A program made the translations under genes and the position numbers. Shown here piece after piece: positions 1-10,787 of a DNA stretch of 64,000 bases (the first letter of the stretch is position 1; each line of letters begins with the position of its first letter). This stretch comes from Durusdinium trenchii. Taxonomy: Eukaryota; Sar; Dinophyceae; Suessiales; Symbiodiniaceae. The notes beneath the pieces were generated by a model. The model was not told the DNA's origin and ran no database searches. It saw only the letters and a list, made by a program, of their open reading frames with translations. The stretch spans positions 454,500 to 518,499 of the forward strand of contig CAXAMN010029061.1 of assembly GCA_963970005.1 (NCBI GenBank), written 5' to 3'.

Positions 1-103
1 ATCTCATGGTGACGTTTTGGCTCAAGGCTAGCTTTAGCCAAAATAGCTTTGTGGAGTGAAACTCTAAGAGGGAACCTCTCTGCTCAGCTTTTGTCTTGTG
101 GTC
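1..103 (+). promoter_or_regulatory. 5' flank of the retroelement with a spliced-leader-like word
   Basis: Bases 15-26 read TTTTGGCTCAAG, identical to the last 12 bases of the dinoflagellate spliced leader. They lie 78 bases upstream of the ATG at 104. The same bases also form an 8-bp inverted repeat with 35-42 (TTTTGGCT / AGCCAAAA). A relic leader would mean this copy arose from a trans-spliced mRNA. An 11-base match to the same word at about 54.67 kb shows that chance cannot be excluded. Confidence 0.35.
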
Positions 104-317
104 ATGGATGACCTTTCGGTGGTGCAGGTTTGGCGTGAGATCAATGGAGTCACAGATGATGGTGATTTTGCATTTTTCTTCAGTGCACTTGAGGAGGCTA
201 AGCAAGAGGTGGGCGACCTCATTGCCTTTGCCTGGCAACAAGCTCGGCAGCAAGCCGAAGGGGGAGTGGACAAGGTTGTCCAAGCCATGTTGGCTCGGGA
301 GGCAAACCCTACCCATA
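104..317 (+). pseudogene. N-terminal fragment of the retroelement polyprotein
   Basis: The ATG at 104 opens a 71-codon reading frame beginning MDDLSVVQVWREI and ending ...AMLAREANPTH. There it runs into the terminal repeat of the nested DNA transposon and stops within it (TAA near 332). The sequence is acidic and helical-looking and has no catalytic motif I can name. It is placed with the retroelement because it ends exactly where the transposon begins and the tyrosine-recombinase part begins exactly where the transposon ends, on the same strand. After removal of the insertion the two frames do not join perfectly: they are offset by one base, which is in keeping with the other frameshifts in this copy. 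Confidence 0.55.
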
Positions 318-333
318 GGCCGGTTCCTACTTA
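318..333 (+). repeat. Left terminal inverted repeat of the DNA transposon
   Basis: GGCCGGTTCCTACTTA. It matches the complement of 11756-11771 at 15 of 16 positions and runs straight into the CTACTTA array. Confidence 0.75.
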
Positions 334-490
334 ATCTACATCAAGTAACTTAGCGCTACTTAACCTACTTAGAACCTACTTATGTTGAACTAAAATTCAA
401 TACTAAAATGAATGATTTTTAAGTAGGTTACAAGTAACTTATAAGTAGAAATAAGTAGAACTAAGTAGAAATAAGTAGAACTGGTTTGAC
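334..490. repeat. Left subterminal array of CTACTTA / AAGTAG words
   Basis: CTACTTA-type words occur in forward orientation up to about 385. They then occur as the complement (AAGTAGG, ATAAGTAGAA repeated) from about 420 to 480. The two halves therefore face each other. Such arrays are transposase-binding regions in CACTA-type elements; that role is inferred here. Confidence 0.65.
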
Positions 491-723
491 ATGTTTGTTT
501 CTCAAGTTTTTATGAGAACTACATGTAAAAGTATGATTTTATCACTTTTTTAGAAGAAAAAATGAAAAATTGAGCCAAACAAACTATAGCGGACACACCG
601 CTGCATAGCGGACACACCGCTGAATCCACTAGAATGTGTTTCATGTGCATATGAACCAAAAGCTTGCGCTCAAGTGATACCATCTGTTTTGCTGATACCA
701 TCTGATACGCCTCTGGTTGGGAC

Positions 724-3700
724 TCAATCCATCGCCAATGCTTCAAACACTTCCGTCAAAGCACTCTCCACTTCTGGGACGAGTTGGGGCACCATGTCGC
801 TCCAGGTGGGAAGCCAGGATTCCAACATCTTCAGCTCTTTGTGCAAATAGAACCGCTGGTAGTAGTTCAACTTTTTCGGAACTTCGAAGCCCATCACCTG
901 GCTTTTCACTCCCATCGACTCCACCGTAATGTCATGGCCAGCGAGACCATTGAGCTGACACTGCGCAGCGATCGAGCACCACAGGAGTCCAATGCAAGCT
1001 GTATGGGGTCCAAGCCCAACATGGGTGCATAATTTTCTGCAACATTCTCGTGACATCTCCAGCTCATCCAATCTGGACTCATCAGTCAAAGTAGCAACAT
1101 GGGCAGCAATTTGCCCAGCAAAAAGGAGCAGCGCTTCCATGGTGCGTGAGCGCAGCAACCAAGTTGAATCCTGTTGATGCACAAAATCTTGCGAGATCAG
1201 GACTACCATATACAGGTTTGCGGTCATTTTCAGCGGACACACCGCTTTATTCTTGGGAAGCGGGAACTCCGCTTGTTTTGTGAGCAGAACAATGACAAAA
1301 ACCAAACAATACATGCGCTGGATCACATCTTCGCTCTCCGGTTCCTTTTGGTCACCGCAAACACATGACATGTCTTTGGTCTTCGGAATGCTTCCACCAC
1401 GATGGGACTGCTGGAGGTGCTTGAGGTTTCACTTCCAGTATAATCTCCTCATTGTCGTCAGACAATTTCCAAATGGTTCCCCAGGTGGTGTCTCGTACCT
1501 TGTCGGGAGGAGGGTGAGTCTCAGTGAGCAAACCCATTTTATATAGATGATATACATATATATACACAAACATACATCATATAGATATAGTGACATTGAA
1601 ATTGCGAGATATGTACTTTCAATACACCGCAAAATCAAAGGCATCAAGGCACGAAGTCGAGTTTCAAGCAACGCAGGTAGAAACCAGACGCGGGATCATG
1701 GAACCACGATTTCACAACACCAGCCGTGTATTGGCAAAGGACAATGTCCGTCTTTGAGACCACGCCGCTGGTCAAGTAGCAGCCTTGAGTACCACCGAAA
1801 CGAATAAGCGGGGACACCGCTGCAAGATATATGGTATACATGCGTATAGGAGCGGGTACACCGCTTTTTATTGTCTAACCTAAGGGAGATCAACATAAAG
1901 TGCAACTAAAATTTGAAGGAAAATGTCCGACGAGGGGCTTTCACTGGTTGTCAAGTTCAAGGTTACAAAGGCCAGTTTGTCGTCCAGACTAGCGTCGTGG
2001 ATGGGCAGCATCAGTTGCCAAAACGGTAGTCCCTTGTCTTGCAAGAGCTTGAAATTCTTTTGAAGGAGCCGCTGAAGAACAGAAGAACTAAACCGGGCAA
2101 AGTCTTTGCAGGTGCTTCTCTGATTCTGCGCAACACCCGATTTGTATTGCTTGCGCTTGCTCTCCAAGCACTCACAACTCAAAAAGAAACCTGTTTTGAG
2201 ATATTGCTCCGGTAAGTGAAATCTTATGTGATGCTTGGGCTTGATGCTGTCTGGGTATGCTTGGACGAATGCCTGTTGATGCTGGCGCTGAAGCTCATCC
2301 AAGTGTTTTGCTTCCCGTTCGGAAATCTTTTCCATACGATTGCTCAGATAACGAATAAAGGCAACACAGTTGGCAAGACGGATGAGTGACGAGACCACCT
2401 CTGTTGGAAGTTGATTGCTTGGCTGAATTACTTCCTCCAGATAGTATGGCAACAAAGGTACAATGGCAGCTGTTTGATGCGCTTGACCCTTGTACAGACT
2501 GTCCCCAAACAAGCGCTCGTGCCACAAAGCTGGCAGGTAGCTAGGCCGGTTTTTGCCGGATTCTGCAGTGCCACGCCATCCAGCCTCCTTGGCGGTGATC
2601 GCCAACACTTCTCTGGTGATATCCGTGCCAGTGCAAATTTTCTCCATGAGCAACCCTACCTCCCACGATGCGACTCCATTGCACAGGTAGCAATGCATAA
2701 AGTCGAAGAGGATGTGGGACGGTGGCATGTGGACCCTCGAATGTGGCTGGAACAGCAGAGAGCGTGAGTCGTATGAGATTCCTAACACCTTCTCTTCCTG
2801 AGCAAGTTCCGCTTTTGTTCGACAACGACCCAGACGGTCACACATCTGGAAAATTTCAATATCCGTACTTCTATCGAAGCCGGTCCACGCACTGATCTCT
2901 ACGAAGTACGAATTATGTTCCACAAGTTGGCTGTTGGATTTCAACACATTCTTGCATAAGATGCATGGCCGTAAGCCTGCGCTGCCTTTGACTGAAAAAC
3001 CAGCTCTGACAGCGTCCAAGTCACCAAGAAAGAATGCTTTCTGCCGATGACGTAACATCAAGTCAGGGTGGGCCAGAAACCAGCTGTGAATTCTGCATTG
3101 GTAATTTGTTCCACCATGTGACAAAGGAGTCTTGAAACACCATCCTGCAAAGTGTTGATGCATTGGCTTTGGACGCAGGCGAAAGGTATCCAAAGGACCT
3201 CATGCTTCAGAAGGTGCCAGGTCTCAAGATAGCCCAGGTAGAACAGGCAACTTTTGCGAGATTTGTCAGCAGATAGAACATTACCGGCTGTACACTCATC
3301 ACAGTACAACACTGGCGTCAGGTATCCAGTCCCTTGCGCTGCTTTCATCAACGCTTCCCTGTACGGCAGAGAGTCCAAACACAGCTTCTCCAAATACTTG
3401 CGTAGATTGACCATATGGATTTCCTGCTGGGTATCATCATGAGTATCAAACTTGATAGGGTCAGTCACTTGCTTCCAGGGTCCAAGCTCTTCCTCTACCA
3501 CATCTGTGAAGCAACCTCTTGAAATGCGCTCGTCTTCATCGTGGAAAACATTCCACAACTCATGTACTGCTCTTTCTGAGGCACCGGGAACTGTCAGGCC
3601 GCGCGCCAATTTTCTTCGGGTATCTTGCTGCAAAACGCGCTTTGGCATTGCACGTGTAAAGTCAGAAACATTACATCTTGAAGAATTGAGGATTTGACAC

Positions 3701-3852
3701 ATATGTTTCCTGCCCAGGTATAGGTGACTGGCTACAGTTCTGCCACAATAATTTTTACATGCTGTTTGACTGACGCTATGCCGCTGAAGAACATGTTCCA
3801 AAGTCAGACGATGTATAGATCTGGGTGGGCAGCGAGAAAGCAGCAAAGACAT
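724..3852 (-). pseudogene. Gene B: transposase-like protein of the DNA transposon, multi-exon, one frameshift
   Basis: Read on the - strand from ATG at 3852. Residues about 181-191 read VLYCDECTAGN, followed by SADKSRKSCLFYLGYLE. After a frame change between 3193 and 3058 come GDLDAVRAGFSVKGSAG, the knuckle LRPCILCKN, then ILFDFMHCYLCNGVASWEVG and KPKHHIRFHLPEQYLKTGFF. This order matches a family I know as massively expanded in Symbiodiniaceae genomes, and its C-terminal H-rich block resembles the part that follows Tnp2 in CACTA elements. Both frames are open over the 135-bp overlap and no good intron fits, so a 1-base indel is likely. Further exons follow: about 1815-1655 (CYLTSGVVSKTDIVL), about 1520-1375 (TTWGTIWKLSDDNEEI) and 1170-724, the last opening at a clean acceptor (CAACAG) and ending in TGA. 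Introns carry the hairpin word. The last exon could belong to a separate small gene. Confidence 0.65.
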
Positions 3853-4173
3853 AATATGTTTAACTTAAAACTCAAATGGTGAGGATAAACAAGGGTAGCT
3901 CCAGCGGACACACCGCTTCAATAGCAGGAAGTATATCAAAACGCAAGTGTACTTTTTATGTATCCATATTTTAGATCTACAATTATCTCTAAATATGTCA
4001 CATGTACGTTGCAACAAAGCGGACACACCGCTGCAAGTGAGTTAAACAATTTCAATGTGGCACTTTTGAACTTCTGCTGGCAGATGCGTCTAAGTAACGC
4101 ACCAACATCGATCTGACTTGCAGATTAGGATGGCAGACCGGAATGTCTGACACACAGAAACTAAAGGTTGGAT

Positions 4174-5699
4174 TCATCTGACGCCTGCACCCTTGCCCAT
4201 GATCTTGGGCGCAGCCTTGGACTTGGGAGCCCTTTTTGGGTTTGTCACCTTTCTTGGCGAGAAGATCTTGGCTAAAGGCCCAACGAGCATCCTTCATGGC
4301 AGCATGCGCAGCCTTGATGGTCTCCATCATCTCCGAAACCTGATCAGTTGACAGATCAATTTATTATGGATGGGACTCCCCCGCCAAAAAAGACAACACG
4401 CTTTCCAACAAGAAAGCCTCTGGCAGTTCCGCAGGGTCTGAAGAAGCACGGGTCTCATCAGTGGCACTGATCAAGGCGGTTGCGCCTCAGTCAAAAACAT
4501 AAAGGATGCCAATCACAGGTCATACGGCAATATAGTGAATTCTAATTTTTGGTAGTGCAAAAAACATGTCGAGCGGACACACCGCTGTACACAGCCTAGA
4601 TGCTTGTGTTCAACGTCCGGATCTTGGTGTTGGCTTCTTGCAGTCCACTGACCATTTGGTCATCAAGGACGCCCTGCCGCTTCTCAACCTTGATCAGCAA
4701 AGACGCCAAGGAATTGGAGGTGCTGTTGAAAGATGCCATGATCTTGGATGCCTTGCTGACCTCCTTCTTCCAAGAAGTCGCTCGCAAGTTCGCAGCCTTT
4801 CTGGCAGCTGCGGCTGCTTCCTTCTCAGCAGAACTTGTCTTGGGAATCTTGTTTGGGCCAGGCTTTCCACTCACAGCGACCTCATCTTCAGAGGGAATGG
4901 ACCAGACGTCATCCCCATCCTCCACAGTGACAACCTCAGGTCGCTGAGCCGTTGCTGAGGAAGGCTTGGTGCGCTTCCTGCCCTTCTGGTTCTTCAGCTT
5001 CAATTCCTTCTCCATCAACTCTTTCTCGATGGTGCCCACTATGTCTTCCACCTTGATGGAAGTCAAAGGAGCAGTCCAAACCTTGCCAAAGACCTGAGAC
5101 CAAGTCGTTGTTTTTTGAATATATGAAGACACAAAACTTAAAGATCAATTGCAATTGCCATACTGAGGCGGACACACCGCTCTAGAATATAGTTATTTAC
5201 AAAATCAAACTATTTACCAAAGTAGCGATCACACGGTCACACCGCTCTGAACGCTAAACAACCGGGAAGCCAGACCTCAAAGCCGAGTCACATCGTCATC
5301 TCTGCTCTCCCCACGCTCTTCGATATCTTTGACATCGTAACCCTTTTGCTTCCACACCGAAAGTGGACGATACTTCTTTTCCACCGTGTTGTGGACCTGC
5401 TCCGTCTTAAAGGAGGCCACAGAGGTCACGATGCTCTTTCGAACCAGTGCCCACCTGCCGTTCTTGGGCGTCGCCAGCATCAAATCACCAGTGGACTTGA
5501 AGAACTCGGCTTGCTGCTTCGGCTGCAAGTGGTTCAGCGTCTCAGGGATGCCGCCAACATGGCGATAGAGGATCTGGTAAAGGTTCCAGCAGGCCTTGCA
5601 TTGCAACTGCTCGCCTTCATCCAGAGAAGTGGGCCTCCTGCATTTCAAGCGTGGGATCTTGGCTACCTCTTGCGGCTGAGTCTCAGGAAAGGTAGCCAT
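4174..5699 (-). pseudogene. Gene A, 3' part: CxxC domain, Lys/Ala-rich coiled segment, stop at 4174
   Basis: Three exons. The first (5699 or earlier to 5292) has LQCKACWNLYQILYRHVGG, a CxxC that probably binds zinc, then RPLSVWKQKGYDVKDIEE, a block typical of this dinoflagellate family. Joining GAT at 5292 to GTC at 5093 removes a 198-bp GT-AG intron in phase 0 and gives RDDD-VFGKVWTAPL. The second exon (5093 to about 4650) is charged and helical (IEKELMEKELKLKNQKGRKR, then AEKEAAAAARKAANL). The third opens at about 4341 after CTGATCAG (VSEMMETIKAAHAAMK). It carries one extra G near 4225, after which the other frame reads APKSKAAPKIMGKGAGVR and stops at 4174-4176. It may be the downstream part of the gene starting near 10.9 kb, or a gene of its own starting at 5699. 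Function unknown. Confidence 0.55.
5094..5291 (-). other. Intron of gene A (198 bp, GTGACT...CTCAG) with two hairpin words
   Basis: This is the best-defined intron in the window. The exon ends in GAT, the donor is GTGACT, the acceptor is TCTCAG and the next exon starts GTCTTTGGC. The hairpin words at 5167-5181 (GGCGG stem) and 5232-5246 (CACGG stem) lie in its middle. Skipping this intron would give a TGA five codons further on. Confidence 0.6.
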
Positions 5700-5916
5700 T
5701 GCTTTAACCGAAAGTTTGACTTTCGTGTGGAATGCGTCCCTAAGTGAGCCCCTGTGCTATGAACATCAGCTTGTTTCAAAGCATTCAACAACATGCCAAG
5801 CCACGCGATCAGCACAGTGTTGCACGTATAAACACCTACCACAAATGTTTTTTGGTACTCCGACAGCTTGCGAGAAGCTAGTCATAATCTATAAATTTAC
5901 TATAGATGTTTCATAG

Positions 5917-6123
5917 ATATTCCGTAGATAACCCATAGATACCCCATAGATACCCCATAGATACCCCGTAGGTAAACCATAGATAAACCATGACAAGTAT
6001 AGATGCCCCATAGATACCCCATAGATACCCCAATCAAATTCTATATCTTGGGATAGATACCCCGTAGATACCCCATAGATACCACATAGATACCCCATAG
6101 ATACCCCAACCATCAGCCATAGA
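5917..6123. repeat. 11-bp minisatellite (TAGATACCCCA), about 17 units
   Basis: Near-tandem copies of TAGATACCCCA with an interruption of unrelated sequence near 6025-6050. Because 11 bp is not a multiple of three, three units give an 11-residue pattern on the - strand (GIYGVSMGYL repeated), which makes a spurious 79-codon frame. The repeat lies between the exon ending at 6315 and the exon at 5699, in an intron or intergenic part of the transposon. Confidence 0.85.
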
Positions 6124-6314
6124 TACAAGGTCTCTCACCTAAATATTTTTTACCATAAACATAGACGTTTTTTTATGTGTATATATATATAAGTACCAAA
6201 AGTGAGATCAGATTCTACAGCGGACATACCGCTCATGCAGTCCAAGAAAAGAAGCGGTCACACCGCTGCTGTCCACTCTTTTTCTGCTTTTCCAAGACTG
6301 ATTTCACACCTCAC

Positions 6315-6613
6315 CTTTTGGAGGGACGCTTCAGAACATCCGACGCCGTGCACTTCACACCTCTCTTTGGCTGCGCTTCACGATCTGGCAAATCGGGTGG
6401 AGCAAGCAAGCCACCTTTGACCATGCGATCGTGTTGCTTCTTGTCCACTGTCTCGATGAGCGTCCTGTACTTCTCGGGAGATGCCGTGAACTCTTCGAGG
6501 CTCACCTTGCGCAGGTTGTAGTCCAACTTAATGTTCTTGAATTGCAGAGAAATGCACATGGATCCCGAGATGATGCCCTTGTCCTGGGCTTCCTTGACGA
6601 CAGTGGCAACCAC
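6315..6613 (-). CDS. Exon of the transposon gene A region, clean splice sites
   Basis: The acceptor AACAG precedes GTGGTTGCC at 6613 and the donor GTGAGG follows AAAAG at 6315, giving a 299-bp exon (phase 0 in, phase 2 out). It encodes VVATVVKEAQDKGIISG, then LRKVSLEEFTASPEKY and a basic end (LKRPSK). I do not recognise a domain. Hairpin words lie 50-100 bases away on both sides (6665 and 6764 upstream; 6253 and 6219 downstream), so both flanking introns carry a pair. Confidence 0.6.
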
Positions 6614-6805
6614 CTGTTCTCAAAATGTTTCTCCATCTATACTTAATATAAACATCGACGATATAGCGGAGACACCGCTTCCAAAGGAAGAGAGCACTCA
6701 CAAAGATATATATATATATATACTCCATTCTACATGTGTACCTAAGAATAATTCAACAAGCCAAGCGGAGACACCGCTGGTCAAGCCTAAGACCACCAGA
6801 CCAAC

Positions 6806-7320
6806 CATTGGTCCGATTCTCGCCTCTTCAATTGTGTTCCTGCCAAACCATTTGCCGGGCACCTGAGCCACAAGCTGCCCAGTCATCGGAGAGCTCACCA
6901 AAATTTTACGGTCTTCCTGAACCCAGTCCATGTCCAAGAGCTTGAGGCCAGCTGGCTCTTCGCGTGGTCTGTTGTTGCGACGACACCAACTCCTGCTAGT
7001 AAAAAGAGTAACCAACACAAAAGGTGTTTTCTTAATGTTTACAGATTCCAGGTTACATGTTCCAAGTTGGAACGCTGTCCATGTTGGGATATGCCGCAAA
7101 TGATTGAACTTGTGAGTTGCATTGTTCCCACATCCAAGGTAGATCACCCCATCGCTTCTCACCAGGCGACCTTCTTGAACAACAGGGACTCTGGTCCACT
7201 CCGTTGAGAACGCCCACTGCTTCCACTTCTCTAAAGTGTCCAGCGTCTCAAACTCACTCCAATGAATGCGGGACATTTCAAAAAGCGCCATGGGAGGTAT
7301 GACACCACGAACCACACTTG
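6806..7320 (-). CDS. Exon pair of the transposon gene A region, function unknown
   Basis: An open - strand frame reads IPPMALFEMSRIHWSEFETL, then EKWKQWAFSTEW and SDGVIYLGCGNNATHKFNHL up to about 7060. A second block reads REEPAGLKLLDMDWVQED and GKWFGRNTIEEARIGPM down to about 6806. A short intron is possible between them (about 7050 to 6992, ending CTAGCAG). After 6806 the frame runs into the hairpin word at 6764, so the exon must end before it. I know no family for this sequence. Position and composition agree with the neighbouring exons. Confidence 0.45.
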
Positions 7321-7627
7321 AGGTGCAACAAACCTCACGCCATGCAATTGGATTGTATCGTGCACATGCGCACGCAGAGGTCATACCGCTACAGACCAAC
7401 TATACGTCATTTTGATTTTCAGCGGACACACCGCTTCAGCAACCTTACCTCTATATAAGTCTATCACACAACCGCAAATACGACTGCAGTGTTTCATTCT
7501 GGATCGGCCTGCAACTGGGTTGGAAAGTGTTAGCACTTACAGAATCAAATTATCACAACTTTTTCAAAGTTGTCACCAGCTGGAATGTCTTCCAGTAAAA
7601 GCACTGCATCTTACATCCCTTACTAAC

Positions 7628-7717
7628 CAAAGGCTTCGAGCACGGCCTTCTGCGCGGCCTGAGCACACTTCGCCTTGATCTTGGCCTCGCTCATCTTTCC
7701 AGTCTTTCGCAAGCGAC
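7628..7717 (-). CDS. 90-bp exon of the transposon gene A region
   Basis: The acceptor CTCAG and donor GTTAGTAAG enclose a 90-bp exon that reads RLRKTGKMSEAKIKAKCAQA then AQKAVLEAF, a basic amphipathic helix. The competing longer frame on this strand crosses both splice sites and is less likely. It is small but has the best donor consensus of any exon here. Confidence 0.5.
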
Positions 7718-7902
7718 CTGAGCATATCGATGGAGAACCAAATGTCAGCATCGACTTTAAACATCTCACTACTATGCGTTATCTATGTTCGTCTATACAC
7801 ATTTTCAGGTTCTGCAATGCTATAGAGTTCTTGAGGAAGGGCGCAAACCGATTGTAAGTTTTGACGGGATACACTTTGTCGGATGGTAGGCACGGCTATA
7901 GA

Positions 7903-8319
7903 CACACCCCCTTGTCATCTTCAAAGCAGAAGAAGTTCCTTTCTTGGACTTGCCCTTCTTCTCCTTCAGCACATTCTCCTTCTTCACGGATTGCTTGCTA
8001 GATTTCTGACCAGGTTTCTGACCAGGCTTCAGGAATTTCTGACCAGGTTTTTCTCAGCAGCCACGGCTTTGGCTTTGGTAGTCTTGGCAGCCCAGGTCGA
8101 AGCCTTTGTGGCAGGTTTGGGAGCCGCTTTAGCTTTTGCTTTGCCTTTTGCTTTCGGCTTGGCTCCAGGCCCTTCACTCTTCAGGCCATCGAGTTGACAT
8201 AAAGCCTCCTTCAATCTTGAACACGATTGGTCCAAAGGTAACGGTGTCACCACCTTCTCCTGGGCCTCGTCATTCTCAAGCAATGGATCCTCAGGCACCA
8301 TAGGCTCACGGGATCCCAT
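7903..8319 (-). pseudogene. Lys/Ala-rich exon with PGQK repeats and an A-run frameshift
   Basis: It starts MGSREPMVPEDPLLENDEA, then RLKEALCQLDGLKSEG and a Lys/Ala stretch like a histone tail (AKPKAKGKAKAKAAPKPATK). At about 8055 an A5 run changes the frame: the other frame continues with KPGQKFLKPGQKPGQK and ENVLKEKKGKSKKGTSSALK to about 7903. One missing A would explain this. A nuclear, nucleic-acid-binding tail is a reasonable guess from composition only. The break may be real decay or an assembly error in a homopolymer. Confidence 0.5.
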
Positions 8320-8569
8320 TTTTTCCGGTTGATCACCAGCTTCACTTCGAACGTTCTCACGCCCATCAGCTGCCTCCTGGCGGTTTCAATCGAACAAAAT
8401 TCGATCTCCGTATACTCACCCCTATACATACATATATACATATATAAAGAGGTATACAAAACCAAACACTATAAAATATATGTTCGCAAACCTGCAGTGT
8501 CACGAAGCGGACACACCGCTCTCACAAAAAGAAAGGTTCCACTTGAGCAGACATCAGAGATTGAAAGTC

Positions 8570-8870
8570 TCAATCAACAGGCGCTCCCTGTAACCATTTC
8601 CACATGTCCTGCGGCTGTTGTCGACTTGGATCATCCATGATGGCCAATGGAGGGAAAGCCTGCGCAGAAGTAGAAGGTGTGCTCGAAGAAGACACCACAC
8701 TGGAACCCTGGCCCATCTTAAAAGCGAACTCCATCAGCTGCATGTGTTCGGCCATGCTACTGCTGGGCACAGTGTGCGGCGCAGCCTGCTGAAGTTGATC
8801 TTTGGGCCACCGCATTCGGGTAGCGCCAACCGCCAGGAGCAAAGTGTCCATGGGTACACCTTACCGCCGC
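8570..8870 (-). CDS. Exon of the transposon gene A region (Gln/Ser-rich)
   Basis: A frame open from about 8870 reads MDTLLLAVGATRMRWPKDQL, then AEHMQLMEFAFKMGQGSS, a Ser-rich linker and PPLAIMDDPSRQQPQDMWKW. The hairpin word at 8506 lies about 50 bases beyond its end, where a donor such as CCT-GTTGATTG is possible. In related dinoflagellate proteins a low-complexity Met/Gln/Ser part follows the domain seen at 9.1-9.5 kb, so the order is as expected. Confidence 0.45.
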
Positions 8871-9109
8871 AATCAAAATTCATTCGTGCAATGCGATCAT
8901 ATATAGTAAATATATTATCGCAATACTCATACCATGTCCTATGACATCTGTAGACCACCCCAAAAAAGCGGACATATAATCTCTGCAGGCGTGATCCTGA
9001 GGGAAAGATGTTGCTTTTCACAAAAGCCAGACAATGTTAACATATACATTTATATATTCGCACGTGGCAGATAAACATGAGCCATGACACGAGGTGGTAC
9101 AGGCGTGTC

Positions 9110-9526
9110 TCGACTGAAGGCCACCAAGTATATAGTACTCTGCCGGCAGATCTTGCACTGACGATGGCAAAGTCTCAACGTACTCGTGGTACTTAAAATC
9201 ATCATGTCGTCTGACAGTCTTATACTTCTTCCAAGTTCTTTTCAAAGCTTGCAAAGCTTCGTACTTCTGGAAAGACGTCTTTTCTCGGCCATCATTGGGA
9301 CATGTGAGCTGGAGCAAGTTGAAGACAACTGCATATAGGTGCTTTCAGTTGGACAACGAAGTCCTAGCTCCCAGAGGTGACACAACAGCTGCGCCTCAGT
9401 TTTCTCTTTTGTTTGTTTTGAGAAACTGGACCATTGCTCATCCGTTAAGTAGTGCGGCAAAGAACAGTAGTTTTGGGCCTTCCGCCTGTCAGCCATTGGA
9501 ACCCTATATGCCCCTGTGAAAGCCAA
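9110..9526 (-). pseudogene. Conserved helical domain of the transposon gene A, frameshifted
   Basis: It reads LPHYLTDEQWSSFSKQTKEK then LCHLWELGLRCPTESTYMQL in one frame. After about 9325 it continues in another frame with NLLQLTCPNDG, SFQKYEALQALKRTWKKYK and YHEYVETLPSSVQDLPAEYY. The two halves are parts of one domain that I recognise from abundant dinoflagellate proteins of this transposon family (LT..W / LGLR.P.E..... / Y..VK..W). A single lost base near CAGTTGTCTTC would explain the change. Molecular function is unknown to me. Confidence 0.55.
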
Positions 9527-9699
9527 AAATCTACAAATGGCAATTTGTTGTCCATACTATGTTGTTAAACATGTATTAAGCAATGCTCTTCACAAAGGGA
9601 AAGTATCAAAACATTCGCACGTTTTCAAAGCGGTCACACCGCTACAAGCTCCAAATAACTCAGCGGACACACCGCTTTCACAGCACAACCCTTACTCCA

Positions 9700-9960
9700 A
9701 TCCGGTCTACTTTTGGGCTCCTTCACCGTCGACGCGCGAATTCAGCTTGTCGCCGGCCGCCCCTTCTCCTCCAAATACCAAAATGCCGAAATTGGCGCTG
9801 TCGGCTCGACTCACCAGGACGGAAGTCGTATGTTCCAGTGGCCGCATCACTTCCTGTCATTGATCAACCGACAAGAAGCCAATGCCATCCAAGGAATGGA
9901 AATATGTCTACTACTCCAGACCAGCAGAAAACCTTCTCTGGAATAAATACTTATGCTTTT
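9700..9960. other. GC-rich stretch open in several frames, coding strand undecided
   Basis: Both + strand frames and one - strand frame stay open for 50-80 codons. On the - strand, which all neighbours use, short frames such as NFGILVFGGEGAAGDKLNSR are broken by stops. On the + strand VDARIQLVAGRPFSSKYQNA looks protein-like but has no neighbour in that direction. I cannot decide. It may be a decayed exon of gene A. Confidence 0.2.
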
Positions 9961-10081
9961 GTGGCTACCCTGTCTATTATGATTTCTTCAGACGCTTTCT
10001 TATATTCCCAAAAGAGAACACAATGCCACCAAGGTACTATGTTTAGGAGGCACTGGGGACGGCGCTCCCATCTGTTTTGCT

Positions 10082-10545
10082 CTAGCCGCTGATGTAGTCA
10101 CAGTGGGAGGCATCTTCGGACCTTTGGCAGCTGGACATGGCTGATGCGGCCTTGTCTTGGGCCGGACTGGCCCCATCTTTGAAGTTGGCATTCTCTTTCG
10201 GAGTCGTCGGAGTCTTCGGAGTTGCTGGAAGCAATGTCGAAGTCTTCGAAGTTGGTGGAAGCAATGTCGAAGTCTTCGGAGTAGGTGGAACAACCCCCAC
10301 CTCAACTGAGCTAACGCCACCATCTGTTGCTATTGGCTTCGGTCTTGGCGGAGCTATACCTTCACCAACCATCTTCGGTCTTGGTGGGATCACTCTGGCT
10401 GATGCGACTCTACCATGTGTTACCATCTTCGGCGTCGATGGAGCTAATCTGACCACGGTAGCTTCGGCAGGCCCACGCCCAACTGCGCTACTCATTGCAG
10501 ACCTGGTCCTTTTCCAAGGCGGCTCTCCTGCAGTGCAAATTGTCT
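10082..10545 (-). CDS. Pro/Thr-rich linker exon of the transposon gene A
   Basis: A - strand frame with repeated P-x-P-K-M and TPKTSTLLP units (two near-tandem copies at 10285-10235). It then reads KTPTTPKENANFKDGASP and ends near 10082. It begins just inside the hairpin word at 10567. The composition suggests a disordered linker. It is placed as an early exon because it lies upstream of the LTDEQW domain on the coding strand. Confidence 0.45.
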
Positions 10546-10787
10546 CACTGCTGATCACCGCTGCATAGCGGACACACCGCTGCATGCCCATATATATATC
10601 ACGAATATATCACGACTAACGGACTCGCTGCTACGGTAACCATTGTGAATCTTCAAGCAAGAGAGATATACAAAAATACATCAAGAGTATGAAGCTCTTC
10701 ATATAGATACAATAGACCTCCAATATCAGCTGAACAGAGAAACAACCTGACGAAACCAATCTGCACTCATGAAACAGTTGTATTCCA

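Noticed and set aside
5889..6128. 79-codon - strand frame with GIYGVSMGYL repeats
   Set aside because: It is produced by the 11-bp minisatellite; three units make one 33-base period in every frame.
9583..10092. 169-codon + strand gene inside the transposon
   Set aside because: It crosses two hairpin words (9629, 9662) and opposes all recognisable exons. GC-rich context keeps several frames open.
10137..10568. 143-codon + strand frame rich in Gly/Val (VFGVAGSNVEVFEVGG)
   Set aside because: It is the antisense of the Pro/Thr-rich linker exon. Repeats on one strand make repeats on the other.
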